DNA of 15,316 bases from positions 1 to 15,316 of the forward strand of contig DAOWCP010000058.1 in assembly GCA_030639495.1 (NCBI GenBank), given 5' to 3'. Position numbers and translations under genes: made by a program. Of the stretch, positions 1-8,307 are shown piece after piece. Source of the DNA: JAGLTN01 sp023135255. Lineage in GTDB: Bacteria; Planctomycetota; Phycisphaerae; Sedimentisphaerales; Anaerobacaceae. Below the pieces are notes generated by a model, which saw nothing but the letters and a program-made list of their open reading frames with translations, was not told where the DNA came from and made no database searches. How positions within the stretch are numbered: position 1 is the first letter of the stretch; each line of letters begins with the position of its first letter.

Positions 1-129
1 TAAGAAATGTCCGCGAATAAATCCGTAACTTGTTATTTGTGAATTATTTACCCGCGTATAAACGGTACATAGAGAGCCGCGATAGCGAAAATCCAATTGG
101 GATCAGTATGATTTTTTAAGGAACTAATT

Positions 130-2502
130 ATGAAAAAGATTAATGGACTTAATATTTTAATATCTTCAGCCTTGCTGATAATGGTCTCATGCACAATGGC
201 AGCTGATTCAGCAAAGATAACGATCAACGTAAACGAGGCAGGAGCGAAAATAAGCCCTTCGCTGTATGGAATTTTCTTCGAGGAAATCAACCGAGCAGGT
301 GATGGTGGTATCTATGCGGAGATGCTCGAAAATCGATCCTTTGAAGACGACAAGTCCAAAATAACTGTATGGCAGTCTACCGGAACAGGTAAGATATCTC
401 TTGACAGAGAAAAACCGATCAACCCTCGCAACCAAACCTCCCTGCGTATCGATACAGATGAAAACGGAGGCGGAATCGTAAATTCAGGCTTTACAGGCGT
501 TGGTCTTGCAATCGAAAAAAGTAAGAAATACAATTTGTCACTGTATGTTCGAGCCAACGAGGGCTTTAATAGCCCTGTTTTTGCTAAGCTTGAGACACGC
601 AGCGGTAAGGTTCTTGGGCAGGCTAAGATCGGGAAGATTACAACAGAATGGAAAAAGCATAAGCTCACTCTAAAAGCAAAAGCCAGCGATCTGACCGCTC
701 GTTTAGTTCTGCAAGTTCACAGCAAAGGCAGTGTATGGTTCGATATGGTTTCGCTATTCCCAAATGAGACCTGGAAAAGTCACGGCATGAGAACCGATCT
801 CGCCAAAATGATCGAGAATATGAATCCCAGCTTTGTTCGTTTTCCGGGTGGTTGTTTTGTCGAAGGCAACAGGATCGAAAACGCTGTACGCTGGAAGCAG
901 ACAATTGGCGACCCTGATCAGAGAAAAGGTAACTGGTGCATCTGGGGCTATCAGACAACCGGCGGTTTTGGTCTGCATGAATTCCTTCAGTGGGCAGAAG
1001 ACCTTGACGCAGAAGCGATGTATGTAATTAACTGCGGCATGGCCCACGAAGATCAGGTACCAATGGCCCAGATGGATGAGTATGTCCAGGACGCTCTTGA
1101 TCTTATCGAATATGCAAAAGGGCCCGCAACCTCAAAGTGGGGAGCAAAGCGTGCCAAGGCTGGTCACCCCAAGCCATTTAATCTGAAGTATCTTGAGATC
1201 GGCAATGAAAACGGTGGGCCTCTATACAATGAGCGTTATTCTCTTTTTCATGATGCGATCAAAACCAGGTACCCTGAGATGGAGCTGATTTCATGCGTAC
1301 CCAAAACTGACAGAGAGTTGGAGATCGTCGATGAGCATTATTACAGTGACCCAAAGTTCTTCATACGAAGATCTCATATGTATGACGATTATGACCGAAG
1401 CGGGACAAAGATTTATGTCGGCGAGTACGCTGTGACTCGTGGATGCGGCACCGGCAATCTCATCGCAGCGCTGGCTGAGGCTGCATTCATGACAGGTATT
1501 GAAGCAAATTCCGATCATGTTATCATGTCCTCATATGCCCCACTATTTGTTAATCCATCCATGAAACGCTGGAATCCTAACGCAATAGTATTCGACCAGG
1601 GGCGCTGTTATGGGACACCATCGTATCACGTCCAGGCAATGTTCGCACAACATCTCGGCGATGTTATCTGCCCTGTCGAAATTGACGCACCCTTAATGGA
1701 AGAAGCCTCCCTAAAAGGCGGAATATCGCTTGGCACATGGAGCACTCAGGCTGAATTTAAAGATATCAAAGTTACAACCGCCGGCAAAACACTTTTCGAA
1801 AGTGACTTCTCCAAAGGCACTGGTGATTTCCGTTTCCATGGAGGCGACTGGAAAGCTGTTGACGGTCTGCTTCGTCAAAGCGGAACCGACGAAGGCAACT
1901 TTGCAGCTATCGGCGATGCATCATGGGGCGGCAATTACACCATCTCTCTCAAGGCTCGCAAGATCGGCGGCAATGAAGGCTTCCTTATCGGATTCCAGCT
2001 GGCAAAAGATATTGATAGACACTGGCTCAACCTCGGAGGCTGGGGCAATACGCATCATGACCTTGAAGGTGTTGGTGGAAATAACCGTGTCGTCGGTAAG
2101 ATTGAAACAAAGCACTGGTATGATATTCGTATTGAGCTTAATGACGGTCAAATTGACTGCTACCTCGATGGCGAAAAGATTATTTCTCAAAATGGCCAAC
2201 CAGTAATGTCACTGTTTGCAGTAGCAAGCAAAACAGACACCCGCAAGGAGCTGATTTTAAAGGTCGTAAACCCAAGCGAAATGCCAATAACAACTGATAT
2301 TAAAATCAATGGCGTCGATAAGATCAAACCAAAAGCTAATGGCTGGATACTTACCTCGGCCAGTATGACCGATGAAAATTCTTTTGAGCGTCCAGAGAAC
2401 GTGGCTCCGAAAGAAATAAACATAACAAATGCTTCAACCGGGTTTGTTCATACGTTTCCTGCGCGTTCTTTAACGATTCTGCGTCTGAGAGTGAAAGGCT
2501 GA
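130..2502 (+). CDS. Secreted GH51 alpha-L-arabinofuranosidase with nested sandwich domain
   Basis: This is a retaining exo-enzyme that releases terminal alpha-L-arabinofuranose from arabinan, arabinoxylan or arabinogalactan. The start has an AAGGA at 118-122. Residues 1-25 are an export signal; cleavage could follow TMA, or Cys21 (MVSC) could be a weak lipobox. The family signature FFEEIN is at 49-54. Residues 75-210 look like a CBM4/9-type sandwich. The GH51 barrel begins around 220 (FVRFPGG at 235-241). The acid/base is Glu360 in the GNEN motif, as in clan GH-A, and the nucleophile is Glu432 in YVGEYA. Residues about 530-692 form an extra concanavalin/LamG-like domain, after which the C-terminal sandwich resumes (LFAVASKTDTRKELILKVVN). 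At 790 residues it is longer than plain GH51 enzymes, and the insertion explains this. The family call is firm; the exact substrate is not. Confidence 0.93.
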   Translation: MKKINGLNILISSALLIMVSCTMAADSAKITINVNEAGAKISPSLYGIFFEEINRAGDGGIYAEMLENRSFEDDKSKITVWQSTGTGKISLDREKPINPRNQTSLRIDTDENGGGIVNSGFTGVGLAIEKSKKYNLSLYVRANEGFNSPVFAKLETRSGKVLGQAKIGKITTEWKKHKLTLKAKASDLTARLVLQVHSKGSVWFDMVSLFPNETWKSHGMRTDLAKMIENMNPSFVRFPGGCFVEGNRIENAVRWKQTIGDPDQRKGNWCIWGYQTTGGFGLHEFLQWAEDLDAEAMYVINCGMAHEDQVPMAQMDEYVQDALDLIEYAKGPATSKWGAKRAKAGHPKPFNLKYLEIGNENGGPLYNERYSLFHDAIKTRYPEMELISCVPKTDRELEIVDEHYYSDPKFFIRRSHMYDDYDRSGTKIYVGEYAVTRGCGTGNLIAALAEAAFMTGIEANSDHVIMSSYAPLFVNPSMKRWNPNAIVFDQGRCYGTPSYHVQAMFAQHLGDVICPVEIDAPLMEEASLKGGISLGTWSTQAEFKDIKVTTAGKTLFESDFSKGTGDFRFHGGDWKAVDGLLRQSGTDEGNFAAIGDASWGGNYTISLKARKIGGNEGFLIGFQLAKDIDRHWLNLGGWGNTHHDLEGVGGNNRVVGKIETKHWYDIRIELNDGQIDCYLDGEKIISQNGQPVMSLFAVASKTDTRKELILKVVNPSEMPITTDIKINGVDKIKPKANGWILTSASMTDENSFERPENVAPKEINITNASTGFVHTFPARSLTILRLRVKG

Positions 2503-2570
2503 AGTCGATAAGCAAAGAAAAACGAGAGTAGTCGTAAACCGAGTTTTTATATTTTTAAAGGAGATATCAA

Positions 2571-3029
2571 ATGGCGAAACGGAGTATATTATTAATCACG
2601 TTATTGTTTGTGCTGTACCCATTAGTTGGATTCTGTCAGGAAGCTGATGAAGTATGCGAGCAGTTGGAAGCGGCTGAAAAACAGTTAGAGCTTCGCCGGA
2701 TACAATTGGAGTTTCAGGAAATCGAAGCAAAAGTTGATTTTCGCATGCAAATGCAGGAGCTTGAACTGGAAGAAAGGCGTATTGAACTTGAACACCAACG
2801 AGAAAAAACCGGACACACCAGCCAGCGGAAACTTCGTCACAAGAGGTGTGCATTTCCATTTATCATGTTATGTTTTGTTGTCCACATTCTTGCAGCAATC
2901 TGGGTATATCAGGATATACGAAAACGCAAAACCGAATCAGGTATCTGGATAATAATCGCTCTACTGGCAGGACTGCTCGGTGTGTTGGTGTATGCTATTG
3001 TAAGACTTGGTAACAATCGACAAACGTAA
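2571..3029 (+). CDS. Small exported coiled-coil membrane protein, unknown function
   Basis: I do not recognise a named family. The 152-residue protein starts behind a strong ribosome-binding site (AAAGGAGAT, 2557-2565). Residues 1-22 form a signal peptide ending near GFC. Residues 25-80 are a Glu/Arg/Leu-rich amphipathic helix with repeats such as LELRRIQLEFQEIEAK and LELEERRIELEHQ, a likely coiled coil facing the envelope. A first membrane segment lies at about 94-113, then a short charged loop (YQDIRKRKTESG), then a second segment at about 122-143. The loop plus second helix resembles the short hydrophobic hairpin seen in PLDc_N-like membrane proteins (inference). It lies 68 bp after the arabinofuranosidase gene and converges on the GH16 operon. 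It may be an envelope scaffold or sensor piece, but nothing in the sequence proves a role. Confidence 0.75.
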   Translation: MAKRSILLITLLFVLYPLVGFCQEADEVCEQLEAAEKQLELRRIQLEFQEIEAKVDFRMQMQELELEERRIELEHQREKTGHTSQRKLRHKRCAFPFIMLCFVVHILAAIWVYQDIRKRKTESGIWIIIALLAGLLGVLVYAIVRLGNNRQT

Positions 3030-3077
3030 CAACAGAACGGACCAAATGCATGCAAGGGGAAAAATTTTACAAAGGCT

Positions 3078-3106
3078 CCTTCGAAGGTATTTTACATTCG
3101 TAAAAT
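3078..3106. repeat. Two short inverted repeats in convergent gap
   Basis: A perfect 10-bp palindrome (CCTTCGAAGG, 3078-3087) is followed directly by a 7-bp stem with a 4-base loop (ATTTTAC, ATTC, GTAAAAT, 3089-3106). They lie between the converging 2571 gene and the GH16 operon, where termination would be expected. No T-run follows closely on either strand, so this is at best a weak bidirectional terminator. Confidence 0.3.
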
Positions 3107-3135
3107 CAACGATTTGCTTTTCGTTTGGTTTTTTA

Positions 3136-5469
3136 TTATTCTGTTTTTTCATATACCCTTACATAGTCGACTTCGAAATACGCCGGCAAAGCTGAATCGT
3201 CGATCGGGCCATGCCATATTTGCAGAGCATTGTTTAAAATAATCCATAATGGTACAGAGGGCACTTCCGGACCGCTGTAACTATAATATGGATATCCGTC
3301 AGCGTAGAACGTCACGATGCCCGGCTCCCATTTTAGTGCGTATGTATGAAAGCCTGTCCAGATGCCCGGAACATAATATTGCTGCGCACCAAGGCTCTGA
3401 TGGTCATCGCCGTATCCGTTCCAGTGCATATTACAGCTTGTATATTGCCCCCAATCGTGGATGTGTTCCATGATATCCACTTCTGCTGCGGGGGTGTATG
3501 TGCTGCCATAAGGGAACAACCAGAATGCGGGGAAGTCACCATCATGGCCCGGCATTTTAGCTCTGCATTGGAACCAACCATAAGCCTGGTCGAATTTATG
3601 TGCAGACTGAATCAGCCCGCATACATAATGCTTTAAAACGCCATCATCGTAATCACGTTTTTCACTAACCAGACGCAGAATTCCGCCCGTCATCTCATAC
3701 AAGCTATGGTCATTATGCGGGAACGCCATCGGCGAATCGTTGCCTGCGTGCCAACCTGGATAACCTATAGACCATTTTATTGTATCCAGGGTGTCACCAT
3801 TGAATTCATCGTGAAAAGTAAGCCTCCAACCTGGTTTTTCCCAGTCACCTGGAGCATAATTTTTCGCCAGCCAGGCATAATCTACCATATCAACATCTTC
3901 GTCGTTATCAGCGTCAGCGGTAATAAAACTGCCTGAATCGAGCCAATCTTCCGCGATCATTTTTAGATCTCTGGTGTCTATTACAGTATCATAGTTAAAG
4001 TCGCCAGCGAACATATCAGGAGCTGCGATTCTGCTTATCTCCTGAGAGGTAAGTGCCCTGCTGTAGATTCTGACATCGTCAATTTTTCCGCGGAAATAAT
4101 CCCACCAATTGCTGCCGTTGTTTGTAAAGAGTTTGAGTGTTTCAATGCCTGCCATTGTTTTATTTGGGTCGGGAGTAGAGGCAACCTGCATCTGACCGTC
4201 ATAGTATATCCGCTCGATATTATTGTCGCAGTCTTTTGTCATCGCAAGGTGATGCCAGGAGCCTTGATGCGGGTAATAGTAATCCTGATAGCCCCACCAC
4301 CATCTAAGGTCGTTAACGCCGTTAGGCTCTGCACCCATTATCGCTGTTATATATTGATTATCACTGCCGGAAGCATCATAAATCCCCAGAGATAAAATGT
4401 CACTTCTGGTTGAATCATAGCCTCTGCAAATAGCACCCTGCAGGGCGGCAGGGTCAGTCCATATCCACATCGATAGTGTCATCTGCTTATCAATATCGGT
4501 AAATGCTGAGGATGGCACCTCGACATATACCGTGCCATAATCATTAAGATTTGCCAGGCAATCGCTGCCTTTTAAACCACCGGAGTCCCATCTATCCGAC
4601 CTGCTGATTGCTGCATCGTTGCCGTTACCTGTTGCATCGTATGCGATAGTTCCGGAGCCCTGGTCAAATTTGTACCAAGCCTGTAAAGTCGGGTCATAGG
4701 ATTTACACAGAATACCGATTTCTTCGCCGGTAAGCATTCTGTCATAAAGCCTGAAATCTGCCATCGCAGAATCATATTCGCCCCAAAGCTCTCTGCCTAT
4801 TGTAAAACTTGTCAAGTCGCTGAATGTGCCCGATGCATTTGTCTGGTACGAGACGAGTTCATCGTCAAAATAGTATCTTACTATCCCGGCGGACAGATCA
4901 GCTGTAACTGTGATCCTTGCGGTATCGCAATCATCAAAAATATAACTGCCGCTATAATAAGGCGATGATGGTGGAGTAAACGCTTCCCATACCCAATGGT
5001 TGTCGCCGTCACCTAACTTTGTGAGAAAATGTCTCGTGTCGCCAGTGGGTGCTTCGATGGAAAGTTTATGTACCTTGGATAAGTTTTTTCCGCTGATGGC
5101 GTAGCCTTTGTCACCAAATTGATGGTTGCTCATTAAAAACGAAATGGTGACCTGCTCCTTAAGACCGGCTACGATGTCAGCTCCTTCGCTTTCAAAAACG
5201 ATACCGCTTGCCCCCCAACTGCCGCCATCAAAATCAATTCCATCGCCATTGCTTAAACCGCCCCATGTGTCAGATGAGCCCATCGTACCATCATGACCAT
5301 TGCCGGAGTAATCTTTTACAAGTCTGTAATTTCCCACATCTGTCTGACCATCCATCTTCCACCAAGCTATGAGATTAGGGTCACCCGGACCCAAACCAAA
5401 GGCTGCTGTCGATAAACAAAGAAAAACAAAAGCAACTAATACAATATTTTTCGCAGACAAGCTTTTCAT
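3136..5469 (-). CDS. Secreted GH16 endo-glycosidase with two LamG domains and internal dockerin-like repeats
   Basis: GH16 enzymes are retaining endo-hydrolases of beta-1,3 or beta-1,4 glucans and galactans (laminarinases, lichenases, agarases, carrageenases). Order: signal peptide 1-25 (ends TAAFG); LamG 31-245; LamG 258-480; two dockerin-like calcium loops 489-540 (DFNYDTVIDTRD and DADNDEDVDMVD, acidic at positions 1, 3, 5, 9, 12); GH16 547-775. The catalytic motif is EVDIME with Glu663 as nucleophile, Asp665 as helper and Glu668 as acid/base; the extra residue in the ExDxxE form marks the beta-bulge type found in laminarinases and agarases. The start at 5469 has GGAG seven bases upstream. 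It is the second gene of a minus-strand operon, 20 bp after its paralogue, with which it shares SCNMHWNGYG and SGPEVP. GH16 family is sure; the subfamily is undecided. Confidence 0.92.
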   Translation of the reverse strand: MKSLSAKNIVLVAFVFLCLSTAAFGLGPGDPNLIAWWKMDGQTDVGNYRLVKDYSGNGHDGTMGSSDTWGGLSNGDGIDFDGGSWGASGIVFESEGADIVAGLKEQVTISFLMSNHQFGDKGYAISGKNLSKVHKLSIEAPTGDTRHFLTKLGDGDNHWVWEAFTPPSSPYYSGSYIFDDCDTARITVTADLSAGIVRYYFDDELVSYQTNASGTFSDLTSFTIGRELWGEYDSAMADFRLYDRMLTGEEIGILCKSYDPTLQAWYKFDQGSGTIAYDATGNGNDAAISRSDRWDSGGLKGSDCLANLNDYGTVYVEVPSSAFTDIDKQMTLSMWIWTDPAALQGAICRGYDSTRSDILSLGIYDASGSDNQYITAIMGAEPNGVNDLRWWWGYQDYYYPHQGSWHHLAMTKDCDNNIERIYYDGQMQVASTPDPNKTMAGIETLKLFTNNGSNWWDYFRGKIDDVRIYSRALTSQEISRIAAPDMFAGDFNYDTVIDTRDLKMIAEDWLDSGSFITADADNDEDVDMVDYAWLAKNYAPGDWEKPGWRLTFHDEFNGDTLDTIKWSIGYPGWHAGNDSPMAFPHNDHSLYEMTGGILRLVSEKRDYDDGVLKHYVCGLIQSAHKFDQAYGWFQCRAKMPGHDGDFPAFWLFPYGSTYTPAAEVDIMEHIHDWGQYTSCNMHWNGYGDDHQSLGAQQYYVPGIWTGFHTYALKWEPGIVTFYADGYPYYSYSGPEVPSVPLWIILNNALQIWHGPIDDSALPAYFEVDYVRVYEKTE

Positions 5470-5489
5470 AGCACTACTCCAAAAAATTA

Positions 5490-7412
5490 TCAGAGTTTTT
5501 TATATACTCTGACATAATCGACCTTGAAGGATGCGGGCAGAGATGCGTCATCTATACCAGCGCCATAATAATCTCTGACCATTCCATTCAATATTATATA
5601 CATCGCCTCAGCGGGAACCTCCGGGCCTGAGTATTCATAGTACATATATCCATCAGCGTAAAATTTAATATTGCCCGGCGACCACAGCAACGAATATGTG
5701 TGCATTTGTGTCCATATATTCGGTACATCATATTTCTGCGCGCCAAGTGATTCGTGTTCTTCGCCGTAGCCGTTCCAGTGCATGTTGCAACTTGTAACAT
5801 TGCCCCAACTGTGAATGTGCTCCATTATATCGATCTCTGCACGAGGATAGTAAGTATCATGATGCGGGAATAGCCAAAAAGCTGGAAATGCCCCAAGATA
5901 TCCCGGCATCTGACAGCGAACTTCATACCAGCCATAACTATATTCAAACTTTCGGGATGTCCGCAGGCAACCGGTTGAATAATGCTTAAGTGTACCATCG
6001 ACATCATAACAGTCCCGCTTTTCGTCCATGATGTGAAGTATTCCGTTATCAAAAACAAATGCATCATCCATAAAAGCAGGTAATGCATCGCCTGTCCCCC
6101 AGCGAAGCCCTTTGGTCCAGAGAAACTCATCTACCTCATCGCCGTCAAATTCATCGTGGAACACAAGTTCATAGCCTGGCTTATCCAGATCGTATTTGCA
6201 CCAGTATTTTATCATAATGGCATAGTCAACCATATCCACATCACCATCACGGTCTGCATCTGCGGTCATATTCTTATCTGTGGTTAGCCACTGCTCAGCA
6301 AGAATTTTGAAGTCCTTCATCCCGACAATAGTGTCACCATCAAAATCAGCGGCATAAATATCTCGGCCATATATTTTTGCAATTTCCTGCGGAGTTAAAA
6401 CTACGTCATAAATCCTGAAGTCGTCTATTTTACCATGGAAACTTTCAGAACCGCTTGTACTGCCTCTGTTGAATATATGAAATGTTTCAATGCCCTCCAG
6501 TGTTTTAGTTGCATCATGATACCAGTCTGCCCGCAAAATCCCATCATAGTAAATCACATCGACGCCCTGAGTTGTGTCCCTGACGAAGGCAACGTGGTGC
6601 CATGAATTTTCATGACCGACGGAAATCGGTCTATAGTCCGACCATGACCTAAAATTATAGCCGCCGGATAAATCCTGCCCAAGATTGAAATATAAAGATC
6701 TTTCTTCAGAACTTGAGCTTTTAACCATATACATATCTGCTATTCTCGTTCTTGATGAATTATAGCCTCTGAATAATCTTTCTGTATTGCTTTGAAAATC
6801 AGTCCATATCCAAAATGAAATGGTTATCTCGTCATTGACTGAATTAAAGGCAGCGGTAGGTATCCGGACATCCAGATAGCCCAGTGGTTCGGTATTAGCG
6901 AGACATCCGCCCCATCGCCCTGCTGTTTCCTGCCAGCGGTCTGAGCGGTTTACTGTCGCATGGAAACCGTTATCGGATGAATCGTTTGCAACGGTTCCGG
7001 ACGACTCGTCAAATTTATACCAGACAACAGGGTCTCTGCCGAATATCTTAAAACTCCAGACATCACCCTTTACCATGCTCTCTGCATAAATTTCATCTAC
7101 TCGCCAGTAGTACCATGTATCCATCTGGTAGTTCTCAATGTAGAACATTGGTCTGGTGGTATCTCTTTGAAACTCATCTGACGAAGCACTCGCGGATTCA
7201 ACCGCATTATAATTTGTTCCGATGTAAAAGTTCTGCGAAACCATGTCCTCGCCGGGAGTCCAAAAGAGATGTAATGTCTGCATATCAGGGGCACCAACGT
7301 TTACCTGACCATCATAAGGATCTGGTGATGACGCTTTTTCCACCGCCAAAGAAACTGAAAAAAGTAAAAATACAAGAATGAGAAACGACGAAAAAAACTT
7401 TTCAAACACCAT
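5490..7412 (-). CDS. Secreted GH16 endo-glycosidase with FN3-like, LamG and dockerin-like modules
   Basis: This is the first gene of the GH16 operon. The frame is open to an ATG at 7457, but the ATG at 7412 is preferred: it has GGAGA six bases upstream and begins directly with a signal peptide (residues 1-26, hydrophobic FLILVFLLFSVSLA), giving 640 residues. Order: FN3-like module 28-123 with the YYWRVDE and KGDVWSF signature; LamG 128-345; two dockerin-like calcium loops 352-404 (DFDGDTIVGMKD and DADRDGDVDMVD; the first has Gly where Asp is usual at position 9); GH16 413-640. The catalytic motif is EIDIME: Glu526 nucleophile, Asp528, Glu531 acid/base. It is a clear paralogue of the next gene but carries the FN3-like module in place of the first LamG, so the two probably attack the same class of polymer with different attachment modules (inference). 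Confidence 0.92.
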   Translation of the reverse strand: MVFEKFFSSFLILVFLLFSVSLAVEKASSPDPYDGQVNVGAPDMQTLHLFWTPGEDMVSQNFYIGTNYNAVESASASSDEFQRDTTRPMFYIENYQMDTWYYWRVDEIYAESMVKGDVWSFKIFGRDPVVWYKFDESSGTVANDSSDNGFHATVNRSDRWQETAGRWGGCLANTEPLGYLDVRIPTAAFNSVNDEITISFWIWTDFQSNTERLFRGYNSSRTRIADMYMVKSSSSEERSLYFNLGQDLSGGYNFRSWSDYRPISVGHENSWHHVAFVRDTTQGVDVIYYDGILRADWYHDATKTLEGIETFHIFNRGSTSGSESFHGKIDDFRIYDVVLTPQEIAKIYGRDIYAADFDGDTIVGMKDFKILAEQWLTTDKNMTADADRDGDVDMVDYAIMIKYWCKYDLDKPGYELVFHDEFDGDEVDEFLWTKGLRWGTGDALPAFMDDAFVFDNGILHIMDEKRDCYDVDGTLKHYSTGCLRTSRKFEYSYGWYEVRCQMPGYLGAFPAFWLFPHHDTYYPRAEIDIMEHIHSWGNVTSCNMHWNGYGEEHESLGAQKYDVPNIWTQMHTYSLLWSPGNIKFYADGYMYYEYSGPEVPAEAMYIILNGMVRDYYGAGIDDASLPASFKVDYVRVYKKL

Positions 7413-7416
7413 GGAT

Positions 7417-7421
7417 TCTCC
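7417..7421 (-). promoter_or_regulatory. Ribosome-binding site fixing the 7412 start
   Basis: On the minus strand GGAGA ends four to five bases before the ATG at 7412. This spacing and the signal peptide that follows favour it over the in-frame ATG at 7457, which would place 15 polar residues ahead of the signal peptide. Confidence 0.8.
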
Positions 7422-7532
7422 AAAAACACCTAAACACTGTATATTTATACGCCCCAAAAAGCATTTACGTTACATACACCTAAAATCATCCAAAATAGTT
7501 TATCAGCCTGATATTGACACTGCTGAAGCTTC

Positions 7533-7560
7533 ATTATACCATAAACAGCCCATTTTAGAA
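7533..7560 (-). promoter_or_regulatory. Probable promoter of GH16 operon
   Basis: On the minus strand a perfect -10 box TATAAT (7538 down to 7533) is preceded, after 16 bases, by a weak -35 (TTCTAA, 7560-7555, three of six matches). Transcription would start near 7526, about 115 bases before the ATG at 7412. The weak -35 suggests that an activator may be needed (inference). Confidence 0.5.
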
Positions 7561-7640
7561 AGCAAAAATGGTCTTCACCCGCTTTAGAATTTAATAATAC
7601 TTGTTTTGACGGCTAAATGCTCGAAAAAAAGAGATTTTAA

Positions 7641-7652
7641 CAATTATAATTG
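7641..7652. promoter_or_regulatory. Perfect 12-bp palindrome, possible operator
   Basis: CAATTATAATTG is its own reverse complement and ends four bases before the -35 box of the plus-strand promoter, where an operator or activator site could sit. It is AT-rich, so chance occurrence is possible, and no regulator gene is in the window. Confidence 0.35.
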
Positions 7653-7656
7653 ATGC

Positions 7657-7685
7657 TTGAGGTTTGCGGCAACTGTGGATATAAT
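7657..7685 (+). promoter_or_regulatory. Sigma70-type promoter of galE/ROK operon
   Basis: TTGAGG (-35, 7657-7662) and TATAAT (-10, 7680-7685) are separated by exactly 17 bases, near the housekeeping-sigma consensus. The predicted start near 7692 leaves a leader of about 33 bases before the ATG at 7725. Confidence 0.75.
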
Positions 7686-7724
7686 CAGCCGAAATTCAAA
7701 ACCCAATAAAAGGAATGACGGACT

Positions 7725-8291
7725 ATGAATAAAACTAAAAATTTAATAATCCTGGTTTGCGGCTCAATTTTGCTGGTTTGCGGATGCGTTGAGGACCAGC
7801 GGGAAACAGTAGAAAAGCTATGTCTGACAAATATTGACAAAAAGACCGCGATGGAAAAAAGTGGAAAAGCCCTGTCAGGTCTGAATTTTGTAATAGAAAA
7901 ATTTGATGTTGAGCAGGGCTATATCAGCACCAGACCTATAGCGGGCGGACAGTGGTTTGAATTCTGGAAAAGCGACAACGCCGGCGGTTACAATGCGGCT
8001 GAGGCAAATATCCATTCGATACGAAGAACCGCTGAGCTGAACTTCAGCGAGGAAAACAATAATATATGTATCGATTGCAATGTTCTTACGCAAAGATTAC
8101 ACATGCTGCCAAGAGAAGATACAGACGAAACGAAAGCTTATGATATGTTCACAAAAAGTGGAGAATCAAGGCAGACACTGACACTCAACGAAGACCAGAT
8201 CGGGAAAATGCAGTGGATCGATCTGGGTAATGATTCGCCGCTTGCAGAGAAGATACTGAAAAAGATTAAGAAACAGGCGGCAAAAAAATAA
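7725..8291 (+). CDS. Lipoprotein of unknown function
   Basis: The 188-residue product starts behind AAAGGA (7709-7714). Residues 1-20 form a lipoprotein signal peptide; the lipobox LLVCGC puts the lipidated cysteine at residue 21. The mature part is soluble and mixed alpha/beta. A central stretch rich in aromatic residues and glycine (GGQWFEFWKSDNAGG, about 65-79) leads into NIHSIRRTAEL and then a strand segment with two cysteines (ICIDCN). The C-terminus ends in a basic helix (KILKKIKKQAAKK). I do not recognise a named family, although the pattern reads like a conserved envelope lipoprotein rather than a random frame. It is first in the operon, 16 bp before galE, which suggests co-expression with sugar-nucleotide metabolism. 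A role in envelope assembly or glycan handling is only a guess. Confidence 0.8.
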   Translation: MNKTKNLIILVCGSILLVCGCVEDQRETVEKLCLTNIDKKTAMEKSGKALSGLNFVIEKFDVEQGYISTRPIAGGQWFEFWKSDNAGGYNAAEANIHSIRRTAELNFSEENNNICIDCNVLTQRLHMLPREDTDETKAYDMFTKSGESRQTLTLNEDQIGKMQWIDLGNDSPLAEKILKKIKKQAAKK

Positions 8292-8307
8292 AAGGAATAG
8301 CGACAAG

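Larger units (their letters stand above)
7413..7724. other. Divergent intergenic regulatory region
   Basis: These 312 bases separate the minus-strand GH16 operon from the plus-strand galE/ROK operon. They hold a minus-strand promoter candidate (7533-7560), a perfect palindrome (7641-7652) and a strong plus-strand promoter (7657-7685). The predicted GH16 leader of about 110 nt includes a short inverted repeat (GTATA, AA, TATAC) and is otherwise AT-rich. The small open frames crossing the region lack a convincing start and protein character, so no gene is called here. Confidence 0.6.

Noticed and set aside
30..112. Promoter for the arabinofuranosidase gene (TATAAA at 57-62 or TATGAT at 107-112)
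   Set aside because: No -35 at acceptable spacing for either; the true promoter may lie before the window.
1730..2206. 158-residue plus-strand open frame within the arabinofuranosidase gene
   Set aside because: It is a shifted frame of a coding region with clear family motifs, has no ribosome-binding site and no protein-like domain pattern.
3136..7412. Cellulosome component assignment based on dockerin-like repeats
   Set aside because: No cohesin in the window, and such repeats are common in planctomycete proteins without a known cellulosome.
7413..7457. Upstream in-frame ATG at 7457 as start of the first GH16 gene
   Set aside because: It adds 15 residues ahead of a clear signal peptide and has no ribosome-binding site, while the ATG at 7412 has GGAGA at good spacing.
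7378..7587. Small plus-strand open frame in the divergent region
   Set aside because: It overlaps the GH16 signal peptide region on the other strand, lacks a ribosome-binding site and has unlikely composition.
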